Origin: CBDBCU01 sp965242615
Lineage (GTDB): Bacteria > Chloroflexota > Dehalococcoidia > Lucifugimonadales > UBA3495
Reading direction: 5' to 3'
Length of the DNA: 64,000 bases
Assembly (NCBI GenBank): GCA_965242615.1
Contig: CBDESR010000005.1
Span: 1,984,001 to 2,048,000, forward strand
Under the pieces are notes generated by a model. That model made no database searches. It was given only the letters and a program-made list of their open reading frames with translations, and had not been told where the DNA came from. Made by a program: the position numbers and the translations under genes. Shown here one piece after another: positions 34,825 through 42,922 of the stretch; position 1 is the first letter of the stretch; each line of letters opens with the position of its first letter.

Positions 34825-34854
34825 AGCTGCCTCCCCGGCCGGCGCGGCCGCCGG

Positions 34855-35112
34855 CTAAATCTCCTCGAGGTCGTCCAACTCCCGGGGCATCGCGAACCAG
34901 CACGCCACCAAGCTGGCCCGCACCTCCTTGTCGATGTCGTTCTGCAAGTCGGCGATGGGGTTCACCTCCGGGTCAAACTCCCCGGCGCCGCCCTCTTGCA
35001 CCGCCGCCCCTACCGGGGTCGGCAGCCGCGCGAGCAGTTCCTCCAACTGATGCACCTTGGTGTTGTGGTTCAGGAGCCGGGTCAGGGCGGAGTATTGGGC
35101 GCTGCTGTTCAT
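34855..35112 (-). CDS. Small hypothetical protein after nrdR (85 aa)
   Basis: An 85-residue acidic protein (SSAQYSALTRLLNHNTKVHQLEELLARLPTP at its start by pattern; ends PRELDDLEEI). AAAGGAG precedes the ATG. It lies 14 bases after nrdR. Function unknown; helical, no membrane segment. Confidence 0.55.
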   Translation of the reverse strand: MNSSAQYSALTRLLNHNTKVHQLEELLARLPTPVGAAVQEGGAGEFDPEVNPIADLQNDIDKEVRASLVACWFAMPRELDDLEEI

Positions 35113-35126
35113 CGGAAAAACTCCTT

Positions 35127-35750
35127 TTATAATTCCGTTGCCGGGGTTTCCGTAATCGGTTCGTCCTTGGGGCTATCCTCCGGGGTCATTTCGGGGTCGG
35201 TTTCCGGCGGCTCTGGGCTGGCTGATTCCCGTTGCCCGCCGCCGCGTCGCCGTTGCTGCCGGGCTTGCCCCGGTTCCAGCTGCGGCAGGGTCAGCTGCGT
35301 ACCGCCGCCTTCCCGCAAATCCTTAACCGCCTGTTCAAAGCTCTCAATGTCCTGAAAGTCCCGATAGACGCTGGCGTAGCGGATGTAAGCCACCCGGTCG
35401 AGGTTTTTCAGCCGTTCCATCACCGTTTCGCCGATAATGCTGGTGGCTACTTCGCCTTGGCCCAGCCCTTGCAATTCCCCCTCGATTTCCTCGACCATCT
35501 GCTCGATGCGGTGCGCCGGCACCGGCCGTTTGGCGCAGGCTTTGCGGATGCCGCCGGCCAGCTTTTCCCGGTCAAACTCCTCCCGGCGGTTATCCCGTTT
35601 AGTTACCATCGGCGCGGCGGCGTGGATGCGCTCGTAAGTGGTGAACCGCCGTTGACACTCGCGACACTCCCGCCGCCGGCGGATGCCGTTTTCCACATCC
35701 CGGGAGTTAGTAACCCGGGATTCGGCGGAACCACAATAGGGACATCGCAT
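35127..35750 (-). CDS. nrdR: Transcriptional repressor NrdR
   Basis: A 207-residue regulator of ribonucleotide reductase genes. The N-terminal zinc ribbon is MRCPYCGSAESRVTNSRD...CRECQRRFTTYER (four Cys), then an ATP-cone domain (VTKRDNRREEFDREKLAGGIRKAC ... RVAYIRYASVYRDFQDIESF). The usual protein ends near residue 155; here an extra ~50-residue Pro/Glu/Asp-rich tail follows. NrdR binds dATP/ATP and represses nrd genes at paired boxes. The palindrome at 35824-35854 upstream may be its operator. It heads a run that ends in nrdJ, as in Streptomyces nrdRJ. Confidence 0.93.
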   Translation of the reverse strand: MRCPYCGSAESRVTNSRDVENGIRRRRECRECQRRFTTYERIHAAAPMVTKRDNRREEFDREKLAGGIRKACAKRPVPAHRIEQMVEEIEGELQGLGQGEVATSIIGETVMERLKNLDRVAYIRYASVYRDFQDIESFEQAVKDLREGGGTQLTLPQLEPGQARQQRRRGGGQRESASPEPPETDPEMTPEDSPKDEPITETPATEL

Positions 35751-35823
35751 TTCCTTGTACCGTTTCTAAAAAAAGTTTTAGACTTTTCTTAAAAATACTA
35801 CATATTGCATTGCTTCCGCTCAG

Positions 35824-35854
35824 CGATACAATTTATAGTAGCGGGATTGTATCG
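35824..35854. promoter_or_regulatory. Palindromic operator candidate upstream of nrdR
   Basis: CGATACAAT (35824-35832) and ATTGTATCG (35846-35854) are perfect inverted arms with 13 bases between; arm centres are 22 bases apart, two helical turns. Between and over the right arm lies TACTATAAATT on the minus strand, a -10-like sequence. It is ~75-100 bases before the nrdR ATG. It fits a repressor site, perhaps autoregulation by NrdR, though it differs from the known NrdR box. Confidence 0.55.
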
Positions 35855-36283
35855 CCGCCCCCCAGGATAAGTCAATAGATTTCGCCCCTGAAATCCGCCT
35901 TAAAAAACCAGTTTTGCCCCAATCCCGGCCAATTTCCCCCGGCCCGGGACCGCCGCCGCGCCCGGCTTCCTTTCAATTATCCGGCGGCCGCCGCCCCCGG
36001 CGGAAGGGGCAAGTGTCAGTGACCGGGGGTTAGGCGTTGCTTGGGAAAATTTGGTCCGGCACGGATGGCAACCCGTCTGAACCGAAGCGGCAAGGTCGGA
36101 CTTGGGGGTTGTTGCGGTATGCGGTGGCCCGTATCAACCTTGGGCCCGGTTTGCAGGAATCTTGAGGGGAGCGCTGATATGGTGTCGCAAATGATTTGGG
36201 GATTGCGAATGAACCGTTTTGAGGACTGAAAAACGCCGCCGGGTTCCAATTCGGGGCAATGTTAGGTATGGGCTGAAACAGAA

Positions 36284-36307
36284 CTTCCCGCGCCAACGGG
36301 GATCCGG
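36284..36307. repeat. Small palindromic repeat, copy of the TTCCCG..CGGGAATCC family
   Basis: CTTCCCGCGCCAACGGGGATCC, close to the unit at 24980-25002 and 39437-39458. Confidence 0.5.
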
Positions 36308-36317
36308 CCGCAGATAA

Positions 36318-36827
36318 CTAATCCCCAACCCTTACCACCCCATCCCGCCCCTCCACTACCGCCGCCAATTCCCCAATCGTCCGCCCCAATACCGGATGAA
36401 CTACCTCCCCGGCAATTTCCGCCAAGGGTAGCAGGGCAAAGGCGCGTTGGTGCAGCCGAGGATGGGGTATTTCCAAATCCGGCGTTTCCAGCCGGACTAC
36501 CTGCGCCCCGTAAAGCAGAATGTCCAGGTCCACTACCCGCGGCCCGAACCGCAGTCCCGGCTGCCGTCCCAACCGTTCCTCAATGGACTTGCATAACGCC
36601 AGCAGCTCCCCCGGAGACAAAACCGTAGCCACGCCCACGGCGCAGTTCAGGAAATCCGGCTGTTCCCGGTAGCCCCACGGCTCCGTTTCATAAACGGCAG
36701 AATGCGCGACTACCGCCGCCCGCCCGTCAGCAGCCAACGCCACCACCGCGGCCGCCAAATTATCCCGCCGGTTGCCCAGATTGGAACCCAGCCCCAAGTA
36801 AGCCCGTACCGGTTGGGCGTCTGCCAT
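36318..36827 (-). CDS. folK: 2-amino-4-hydroxy-6-hydroxymethyldihydropteridine diphosphokinase
   Basis: A 169-residue enzyme that transfers pyrophosphate from ATP to hydroxymethyldihydropterin in folate synthesis. Family signatures: AYLGLGSNLGNRRDNL at the N-terminus, SAVYETEPWGYREQPDFLNCAV, and GPRVVDLDILLYG with the Mg2+-binding Asp pair. It directly follows folP; the ATG at 36827 is three bases after the folP stop, a TTG at 36833 would overlap it. Size is normal. Confidence 0.93.
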   Translation of the reverse strand: MADAQPVRAYLGLGSNLGNRRDNLAAAVVALAADGRAAVVAHSAVYETEPWGYREQPDFLNCAVGVATVLSPGELLALCKSIEERLGRQPGLRFGPRVVDLDILLYGAQVVRLETPDLEIPHPRLHQRAFALLPLAEIAGEVVHPVLGRTIGELAAVVEGRDGVVRVGD

Positions 36828-36829
36828 CG

Positions 36830-37672
36830 TCAACTGTCCGAACTCCAGCCGCGCACAACCGCATCGCTCATACGACTCACCCGCGCCATTTCCTTCACAT
36901 CATGCACCCGCACAATATCCGCGCCCCCGGCTACCGACAGGGCTACCGTGGCCGCCGTTCCTTCCAACCGTTCCTCGACCGGCAAGTCCAGCACCAAGCC
37001 GATGGTGGATTTGCGGGATGTTCCCATCAGCAGGGGAAAGCCTAACTCCCGAAACTCGGCCAACCGCCGCATAATTTCTAGGTTATGCTCTGCCGTTTTG
37101 CCAAACCCGATGCCCGGGTCCAGAATGATATTCTCCCGGGCCACTCCCGCCGCCATTGCCTGCGTCACGCTGCGCCGCAAACTGGCAAAAATATCCGGCA
37201 GCAAGTCCCGGTAAGCCCGCCCTTCCTGATTGTGCATCAGGATTAGCGGCGCGCCGGTTTCCGCCGCCACTGCCGCAATTTCCGGGTCATACTTCAGACC
37301 CCAAACATCGTTGATGATGGCAGCCCCGGCCTTAATGGCTTCCCTTGCCACCGGCGATTTGTAGGTATCTACGCTGATGGGAATGTTGACCCGCGCCGCC
37401 AACGCCGCCAACGCCGGCCGTAGCAACGCCAACTCCCCCTCCGGGCTGATGGGACTTGCCCCCGGTCGGGTCGACTCCGCCCCCACATCCAGAAAATCCG
37501 CCCCTTCCGTCTCAAACCGCAATCCCTGTTCCACTGCCGCCGCCAAGTCCGAACCCAAGCCGTCCCCGGAAAAGGAATCCGGGCTCAGGTTGATAATTCC
37601 CATAACATAGGTGCGGCGGCCCCAAGTCAGCGGTTCGCCCCGCCCTACGGTTAACTGTTCCCAAGCCGTCAA
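36830..37672 (-). CDS. folP: Dihydropteroate synthase
   Basis: A TIM-barrel enzyme joining p-aminobenzoate to the pterin pyrophosphate. Marks: VMGIINLSPDSFSGDGLG, GADFLDVGAESTRPGASPIS, PISVDTYKSPVAREAI, INDVWGLK and GTSRKSTIGLVLDLP. The start is uncertain: the frame opens at a GTG at 37720, but a -10-like TACTAT overlaps that point, so TTG at 37672 (with AAGGGGA upstream) is preferred, giving ~280 residues, the usual size. Coupled to folK. The diverging carboxyltransferase gene starts 140 bases away. Confidence 0.93.
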   Translation of the reverse strand: MTAWEQLTVGRGEPLTWGRRTYVMGIINLSPDSFSGDGLGSDLAAAVEQGLRFETEGADFLDVGAESTRPGASPISPEGELALLRPALAALAARVNIPISVDTYKSPVAREAIKAGAAIINDVWGLKYDPEIAAVAAETGAPLILMHNQEGRAYRDLLPDIFASLRRSVTQAMAAGVARENIILDPGIGFGKTAEHNLEIMRRLAEFRELGFPLLMGTSRKSTIGLVLDLPVEERLEGTAATVALSVAGGADIVRVHDVKEMARVSRMSDAVVRGWSSDS

Positions 37673-37776
37673 TTTGCCAGCGTCCCCTTGCCGATTCCTG
37701 ATAGCCCAATAGTAGCACACCCCGCCCGCTCTTTCCCGCAGTTAAGCGCATACCCCCACACCGCCCCAATATCGGT

Positions 37777-37782
37777 TATAAT
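37777..37782 (+). promoter_or_regulatory. -10 box of the carboxyltransferase gene
   Basis: TATAAT, 31 bases before the GTG at 37814, with AGGAG between them as ribosome site. Confidence 0.5.
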
Positions 37783-37813
37783 ACCGCCGGCAACACTTCG
37801 ATCAGGAGCGGTC

Positions 37814-39412
37814 GTGTCCACCGAAAAGCGCATCATTGACCGAAAAATCGCCGCCTTGCAGGAAATGCGGCGTACCGCCCGGCAAGGCGGCGGCCCCCAG
37901 CGCATTGCCCAGCAGCGCAACCGCGGCAAGCTCACCGCCCGGGAACGCTTGGCTCGGCTGATGGACGACGGCTCCTTTCAGGAAATCGACTCTTTCGTCA
38001 CCCACCGGGCTACCGACTTCGGCTTGGCCGACCGCAAAATCCTCGGCGATGCGGTCGTCACCGGCTGCGGCCGCATCGAAGGCCGCCAAGTCTTTGCCTA
38101 CGCCCAGGATTTCACCGTCTTTGGCGGCTCCCTTTCCCAAGTGGTCGGCGAGAAAATCTGCAAGGTGATGGATTTGGCCGGCAAGACCGGCTGCCCGGTC
38201 ATTGGCATCAACGACTCCGGCGGTGCGCGAATTCAGGAGGGCGTGGTCAGCCTCGGCGCTTACGGCGACATCTTTCTGCGAAACACCCTCTACTCCGGCG
38301 TAATCCCGCAAATCTCCGTCATTATGGGGCCGTCTGCCGGCGGCGCCGTCTATTCCCCGGCCATCACCGACTTTATCTTTATGGTCCAGGGCAAAGGCCA
38401 GATGTATATTACCGGGCCGGATGTGGTCAAAGCCGTAACCGGCGCCGAAGTTACCCACGAGGAATTGGGTGGCGCCGATTCCCACGCCACCCGCAGCGGC
38501 GTCGCCCACTTCGTCGCGGCAACCGAGGATGAATGTCTCGCCGAAGTGCGCCGCCTGCTCAGTTTCCTGCCTGCCAATAACCTGGCTGACCCGCCCCTGC
38601 TGCCCCTCGGCGACCCGGTTGACCGCTTCGACCCGGACTTGCGCTATCTGGTGCCGGATGAACCCAACCGCCCCTACGATGTCCGCGACATCATCTATCG
38701 CATCGTGGACATTGGCGGCGAGGAGGAACTCGAGGAAGTCCCGGTCGAGGAGTTTATGGAAGTGCAAGCCGACTTTGCCCCCAATGTGGTTATCGGCTTC
38801 GGCCGCTTCAACGGCAGTACCGTGGGCCTTATCGGCAATCAGCCCTCGGTACTGGCCGGCGTGCTGGACATTGACGCCTCGGCCAAAGCCGCCCGGTTCG
38901 TCCGCTTCTGCGACTGCTTCAACATTCCCCTGGTTACTCTGGTCGATGTCCCCGGCTTTATGCCCGGCATTGACCAGGAATATGGCGGCATCATCCGCCA
39001 CGGCGCCAAACTGATTTACGCCTACGCTGAGGCTACCGTTCCCAAAGTCAGCGTTATCCTGCGGAAAGCCTACGGCGGCGCTTACATTGTGATGAGCAGC
39101 AAGCACCTGCGCGCCGATGTCAACCTGGCTTGGCCCTCGGCGGAAATCGCCGTAATGGGGCCGGATGGCGCGGTCAACATCATCTATCGGGAGCAAATCG
39201 CCCAGGCTGATGACCCGGAAACGGAACGGCAGCGGCTTATCGCCGACTATCAGGAAAAATTCACCAACCCCTACATTGCCGCCGGGCAGGGCTTTGTGGA
39301 TGATGTTATCGACCCGGCGGAAACCCGGGCCCGCATCATCAAAGCTCTGGAAATGCTGAAAAACAAGCGGGACAGCCTCCCCGCCAAAAAACACGGGAAT
39401 ATACCGTTGTAA
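37814..39412 (+). CDS. Acyl-CoA carboxylase carboxyltransferase (beta) subunit
   Basis: A 532-residue biotin-dependent carboxyltransferase, most like propionyl-CoA/methylmalonyl-CoA decarboxylase-type beta subunits. Two crotonase-like halves are seen: first with ARERLARLMDDGSFQEID, FAYAQDFTVFGGSLS, SGGARIQEGVVSL and GPSAGGAVYSPA; second with FIRFCD-like CDCFNIPLVTLVDVPGFMPG, RKAYGGAYIVMSSKHL and WPSAEIAVMG. It transfers CO2 from carboxybiotin to propionyl- or acetyl-CoA. The biotin-carboxylase subunit is not in this window. Start is GTG with AGGAG upstream; a longer frame from 37688 overlaps the promoter and is rejected. Confidence 0.93.
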   Translation: MSTEKRIIDRKIAALQEMRRTARQGGGPQRIAQQRNRGKLTARERLARLMDDGSFQEIDSFVTHRATDFGLADRKILGDAVVTGCGRIEGRQVFAYAQDFTVFGGSLSQVVGEKICKVMDLAGKTGCPVIGINDSGGARIQEGVVSLGAYGDIFLRNTLYSGVIPQISVIMGPSAGGAVYSPAITDFIFMVQGKGQMYITGPDVVKAVTGAEVTHEELGGADSHATRSGVAHFVAATEDECLAEVRRLLSFLPANNLADPPLLPLGDPVDRFDPDLRYLVPDEPNRPYDVRDIIYRIVDIGGEEELEEVPVEEFMEVQADFAPNVVIGFGRFNGSTVGLIGNQPSVLAGVLDIDASAKAARFVRFCDCFNIPLVTLVDVPGFMPGIDQEYGGIIRHGAKLIYAYAEATVPKVSVILRKAYGGAYIVMSSKHLRADVNLAWPSAEIAVMGPDGAVNIIYREQIAQADDPETERQRLIADYQEKFTNPYIAAGQGFVDDVIDPAETRARIIKALEMLKNKRDSLPAKKHGNIPL

Positions 39413-39433
39413 CCCTTGCCACTGTACCCAACC

Positions 39434-39460
39434 GTCATTCCCGTGCCAACGGGAATCCGG
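39434..39460. repeat. Small palindromic repeat, copy of the TTCCCG..CGGGAATCC family
   Basis: ATTCCCGTGCCAACGGGAATCC (39437-39458), arms pairing as ATTCCCGT/ACGGGAAT. Located in the gap after the carboxyltransferase gene. Confidence 0.65.
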
Positions 39461-39516
39461 TAAATCCAGCGGCAGACTATAGCAGCATCGACCGGGTGAC
39501 TTCGAGATTATGCCGC

Positions 39517-39522
39517 TATAAT
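39517..39522 (+). promoter_or_regulatory. -10 box of the DUF2283 gene
   Basis: TATAAT, 13 bases before the ATG at 39536, so the leader is very short; GGAG lies within it. Confidence 0.45.
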
Positions 39523-39535
39523 GGAACGGAGCCTT

Positions 39536-39736
39536 ATGAAACTGCGAGTTGACAAGCAAGCCGACGCCCTTTATCTCCGCCTCGACGACTCCCCCATAGT
39601 GGAATCCGAGGAAGCGTCGCCCGGCGTCATCCTCGACTACAACGCAGTCCAGCAAGTGGTGGGCGTGGAGATGCTGCGGCTTTCCCAACGCTCCCCCAAC
39701 CTTGACCTGTCCAACCTGCAAATCGAAACGGAGTGA
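39536..39736 (+). CDS. DUF2283 domain protein
   Basis: A 66-residue protein: KLRVDKQADALYLRLDDSP, then ASPGVILDYNAVQQVVGVEML, the DUF2283 pattern (D-x-x-xDxLYLxL.. GvilDxdxxGxvvGIEIL). Such small proteins are often found beside toxin-antitoxin or transporter genes; function unknown. Start at 39536 is chosen for the GGAG upstream and the family start; an in-frame ATG at 39521 lies inside the -10 box. Confidence 0.8.
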   Translation: MKLRVDKQADALYLRLDDSPIVESEEASPGVILDYNAVQQVVGVEMLRLSQRSPNLDLSNLQIETE

Positions 39737-39781
39737 AGCTCCGCCGGAGCCAGCCCGCAACGCCATAAGGAGCCAAGCCCT

Positions 39782-40795
39782 ATGGAATTCGGCATTTTCT
39801 ACCAACTGCCCTGCGCCGACCATCAATCCCCGGCCCAGCGTTACGCCGACACTATCTCCCAGGCGCAGTTAGCCGACCAGTTGGGCTTTGCCGCCGTTTG
39901 GCTGGCCGAAGTCCACTTCAATCCCCGCTTTTCCGTGTTGCCGGCCCCGCTGCTCCTCGGTTCCGCCATTGCCCAGACCACCGAAAAGCTGAAAATCGCC
40001 ACCGCCGTCAACCTGATGCCACTGCATCACCCGGTACGCTTGGCTGAGGAGTTTGCCACCCTGGATGTTATTTCCAACGGGCGGGCCATTTTAGGCACCG
40101 GCCGCGGCGCAATGCTCCAGCAGTACGCCGGCTATGGCATTGATGTCGAGGAAGGGCGGGAGCGTTTTGTCGAAAATCTCGAAATTGTGCTGCAAGCCTG
40201 GACTAGTGAGACACTTACCTACCGGGGCAAGTACCATCAGTTTGAGCAGGTGCGCGTCGTCCCCAAGCCTTGCCAACAGCCCCATCCCCCGGTCTATATC
40301 GCCGCCAACAGCCAGGATACCTTTCCCCTGGTTGGCCAGTTGGGGCATAACATCCTCATCGCCCCCTTGGTGGTATCTCTGGATGGGGCGCAGCGCGGCC
40401 TTGCCGAATACCGCCGCCAGTTGCAAGCCCACGACCATAACCCGGCAAAACGCCGCGTCAATGTTATGCTCCTGATGCACGTAACCCACGATGAAACCGG
40501 CCCCACGGCCCAAGCCTACGCCGCCAGCCTCGAAAACTACCTCAGCATCCTGCGGAGCAACCGTTCCCGCTCCATCAGCGGCCGCAACAGGGACTTGAGC
40601 TTTGACCATGTATCCCAAGAGTTCTGCGTCATCGGCAGCCCCCAGCGGGTCATTGCAAAGCTCGAATCCTTCCGGGAAATGTTCGGGGCCGACGAGTTTA
40701 TGTGCTGGTTCGCCACCGGCGGCCTTCTGCCCAACGCCGATGTGCATAACTCGATGCGCCTCTTTGCCGACGAAGTTATGCCCCACTTCCAATAG
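39782..40795 (+). CDS. LLM-class (luciferase-like) flavin-dependent oxidoreductase
   Basis: A 337-residue luciferase-fold protein: EFGIFYQLPC at strand 1, FAAVWLAEVHFNPRFSVLPAPLLLG, LKIATAVNLMPLHHPVRLAEEFATLDVISNGRAILGTGRG (described by motif) and YHQFEQVRVVPKPCQQPHPPVYIAAN. FMN- or F420-dependent; substrate unknown. SAR202-type Chloroflexota are known for many such enzymes. AAGGAG lies upstream of the ATG. It precedes the three GT-C genes on the same strand. Confidence 0.85.
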   Translation: MEFGIFYQLPCADHQSPAQRYADTISQAQLADQLGFAAVWLAEVHFNPRFSVLPAPLLLGSAIAQTTEKLKIATAVNLMPLHHPVRLAEEFATLDVISNGRAILGTGRGAMLQQYAGYGIDVEEGRERFVENLEIVLQAWTSETLTYRGKYHQFEQVRVVPKPCQQPHPPVYIAANSQDTFPLVGQLGHNILIAPLVVSLDGAQRGLAEYRRQLQAHDHNPAKRRVNVMLLMHVTHDETGPTAQAYAASLENYLSILRSNRSRSISGRNRDLSFDHVSQEFCVIGSPQRVIAKLESFREMFGADEFMCWFATGGLLPNADVHNSMRLFADEVMPHFQ

Positions 40796-40840
40796 CCCAC
40801 GCCCGCCGTACACCCTGGCCTAGGAGCAACTCCCTTTACC

Positions 40841-42868
40841 GTGAAAGATTACTTGGCATCCCGCCTCCAAGCCTTTTCCCTGCCGCCCCGCATCCGGGAC
40901 GCCGGTCATTCCCCGTGGCTGCCGTTGGCCCTGCTGCTCCTGGCTCTGTCCACGGTATTTATCTTTGCCAACGACCGGGATACCTTCTACCGCCCCGGCC
41001 CCCAAAGCCCCCACAACTACCGAACAGCCAACTATCTGGCCTTGGCGGCCAATATGTCCCCGGAGCATCGCTTCCTGGGATTCTATGGCCGATTCTTGAC
41101 CCGCGACGGCGAAATTTCTTACCGAGCCTACAACCGCTTCCCCATCGGCGGCTTTTTGCTGATTAAGCTCTCCATCCTCCCCTTCCCTGATGACCGGTCG
41201 GCCCAACTCTATTCCGCCCGCATCCTGATGCTTCTCGCCTACGCTGGCGCCGCCCTGCTGGCGTACTTGTCCCTGCGCCGCTTGACCGGCCACCCCTGGA
41301 TTGCCCTCACCGCCGCCTTATTAGCCTTCTCCTCTCCTTACTGGCTCTATTTCAACGATATGGTCACCACCGAAGCCTCCCTGGATTTTTTCGGGGTAAT
41401 GCTGGTTTTCCACGCCATGGTGCTTTTCGTTCAGGAGGGACGCTTCCGCCAACTGCTGCTTAAAAGCTGCTTGGCCTTGCTCCTGGGCTGGCATACCTAT
41501 GCCTTGTTGTTGCCCTTTATTCTGCTCGGCTTGGTCAGTGAACTTATCCGGGCCCGCGCCGCCGCGCCCGTAGCTTCCCCCTTGTCCCGGATACGCGCTG
41601 CCTTTGACCTCCTGTTCCGCAGCCGCTACCTGACCCTGGGTGTCGTAACCCTCCTTTTCGGCATAGCAGTGCTTGGCTTCAACTTCGCCAACGAATACTT
41701 CGCCCTCAACGGGCAAAACGGACTGACCGAATTGGGGTCTTTTCAATCAGCGTTGAGCCGGTCAACTTTGAGCGGAGACTTTATTTCTGACCCGCTGGCT
41801 TGGCTCGCTTACTTGCAGCAACAGCTTTACCGTATCGGCGGAATGTCCAGCCCCTACGCCTTGCCCGGCTATTTCAATACTATGGGCACCCCACCGGTGG
41901 ACGACTTGGCCCGTCACAGCATTGCCCTGGGCATCGCCGTCACCGCTGTAACCCTGCTTGGACTGGCTTTTGTCTCCCATAAAATCCTCTGGGCTACCCT
42001 CTCCCTTTTCGGCCTTTGCTGGGCGTTGCTGATGTATAACAATGTCGCATTCCAGGACTTTGAAGCCCTCTTTCTCACCGGAATACCCTTGACCGCCTTC
42101 TCCCTGTCCCTCCTCTACCTCAGCCGACCCGGCGGCCGCCGCTTTATCGCCGCCTTTGCCGCCGCTGCCATATTGATCTTCGGACTGTCCGCTTTCCGAA
42201 TGGCCCAAATCGGCCACGCCGAAACCGACAGCCGCTTCCAGCAAATGGTCGCCGCCGACTTTCAAGTTATCCTTGCTGAAACCGAAGGACGCACCGTCGC
42301 CTATCGTGGTAAGTTGCCCCAACTGAACGCTCCTGTGCAGAGCTACCTTTCCGGCAGCCTGGCGGCGGGCTTGGCTGTGGCCGACTTTCTGATTTTGCCC
42401 CTGCGCTTGGATGCATTCGCAACCTTGACCCCGCAAAACAGCCGACTGTTCCTCTATCCCGGCGGCCCTGACGCTTTCCCGAATTACCTCGACCATATCT
42501 TGGCCCAAGCCGGCCCGCCGCTGCTCAACGCCGACTACGCCGTCTATCATTATGCCGGACACCCTTACCTGCCCGACGACTGGCTCTTTTATGTCAAAAC
42601 TCCATGCCAACCCCAAGACCGGCAAGCCCGCTTCTTGCTCCACTTGATCCCCCAAGACCCGGCCGACCTGCCCATCGAGCGTTGGCAGTATGGCTTCGCC
42701 AACCTGGACTTCGAGTTCAGCCACTACGCTTGGTCGAGCCGGGAAACCTGCATCGCTGGCCACCCTTTGCCAACCTACCCCATCGCCCGAATCCGCACCG
42801 GCCAGTTCCACTACCCAGATGGACACCCCCTCTGGCAAGGCGAATTCGCCATCCCGCCGGCCCCTTAG
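40841..42868 (+). CDS. GT-C-like membrane protein with two-Cys module, tandem copy 1
   Basis: A 675-residue polytopic membrane protein. After a first hydrophobic segment (WLPLALLLLALSTVFIFAND) comes a loop with FYRPGP and the SPEHRFLGFYGRFLTRDG block, then ~9-10 more membrane segments to residue ~455. An extracytoplasmic region follows, with QNSRLFLYPGGPDAFPNYLD, and the C-terminal module (residues ~579-675): TPCQPQ, LLHLIPQDPADLPIER, GFANLDF, TCIAG and PLPTYPIARIRTGQF. It looks like a GT-C glycosyltransferase by topology, but the usual Asp-rich first loop is modified. The start is GTG. Next copies follow in tandem. Confidence 0.7.
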   Translation: MKDYLASRLQAFSLPPRIRDAGHSPWLPLALLLLALSTVFIFANDRDTFYRPGPQSPHNYRTANYLALAANMSPEHRFLGFYGRFLTRDGEISYRAYNRFPIGGFLLIKLSILPFPDDRSAQLYSARILMLLAYAGAALLAYLSLRRLTGHPWIALTAALLAFSSPYWLYFNDMVTTEASLDFFGVMLVFHAMVLFVQEGRFRQLLLKSCLALLLGWHTYALLLPFILLGLVSELIRARAAAPVASPLSRIRAAFDLLFRSRYLTLGVVTLLFGIAVLGFNFANEYFALNGQNGLTELGSFQSALSRSTLSGDFISDPLAWLAYLQQQLYRIGGMSSPYALPGYFNTMGTPPVDDLARHSIALGIAVTAVTLLGLAFVSHKILWATLSLFGLCWALLMYNNVAFQDFEALFLTGIPLTAFSLSLLYLSRPGGRRFIAAFAAAAILIFGLSAFRMAQIGHAETDSRFQQMVAADFQVILAETEGRTVAYRGKLPQLNAPVQSYLSGSLAAGLAVADFLILPLRLDAFATLTPQNSRLFLYPGGPDAFPNYLDHILAQAGPPLLNADYAVYHYAGHPYLPDDWLFYVKTPCQPQDRQARFLLHLIPQDPADLPIERWQYGFANLDFEFSHYAWSSRETCIAGHPLPTYPIARIRTGQFHYPDGHPLWQGEFAIPPAP

Positions 42869-42922
42869 CCGGGTCTGCCGCTACCCCGGCCACCGCGGTG
42901 GCCGCAAAAAGCCTTCTCAACT

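Larger units (their letters stand above)
35751..36317. other. 567-base intergenic region upstream of nrdR
   Basis: Holds the palindrome at 35824-35854, an AT-rich block with T- and A-runs (35765-35810), and one palindromic repeat (36284-36307). Short frames at 36016-36296 have no plausible ribosome sites or recognisable content. Both flanking genes are on the minus strand. Confidence 0.6.

Noticed and set aside
36016..36296. Short overlapping frames in the nrdR upstream region
   Set aside because: No ribosome sites, no recognisable content and mutual overlap; treated as non-coding.
37672..37814. Shared divergent operator between folP and the carboxyltransferase gene
   Set aside because: Only two -10-like boxes were found; no palindrome to support a common regulator.
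37802..39826. 674-codon open frame on the minus strand, opposite the carboxyltransferase
   Set aside because: Mirror of a well-conserved gene in high-GC DNA; low-complexity, no motif, no ribosome site. The plus-strand product is clearly the real one.
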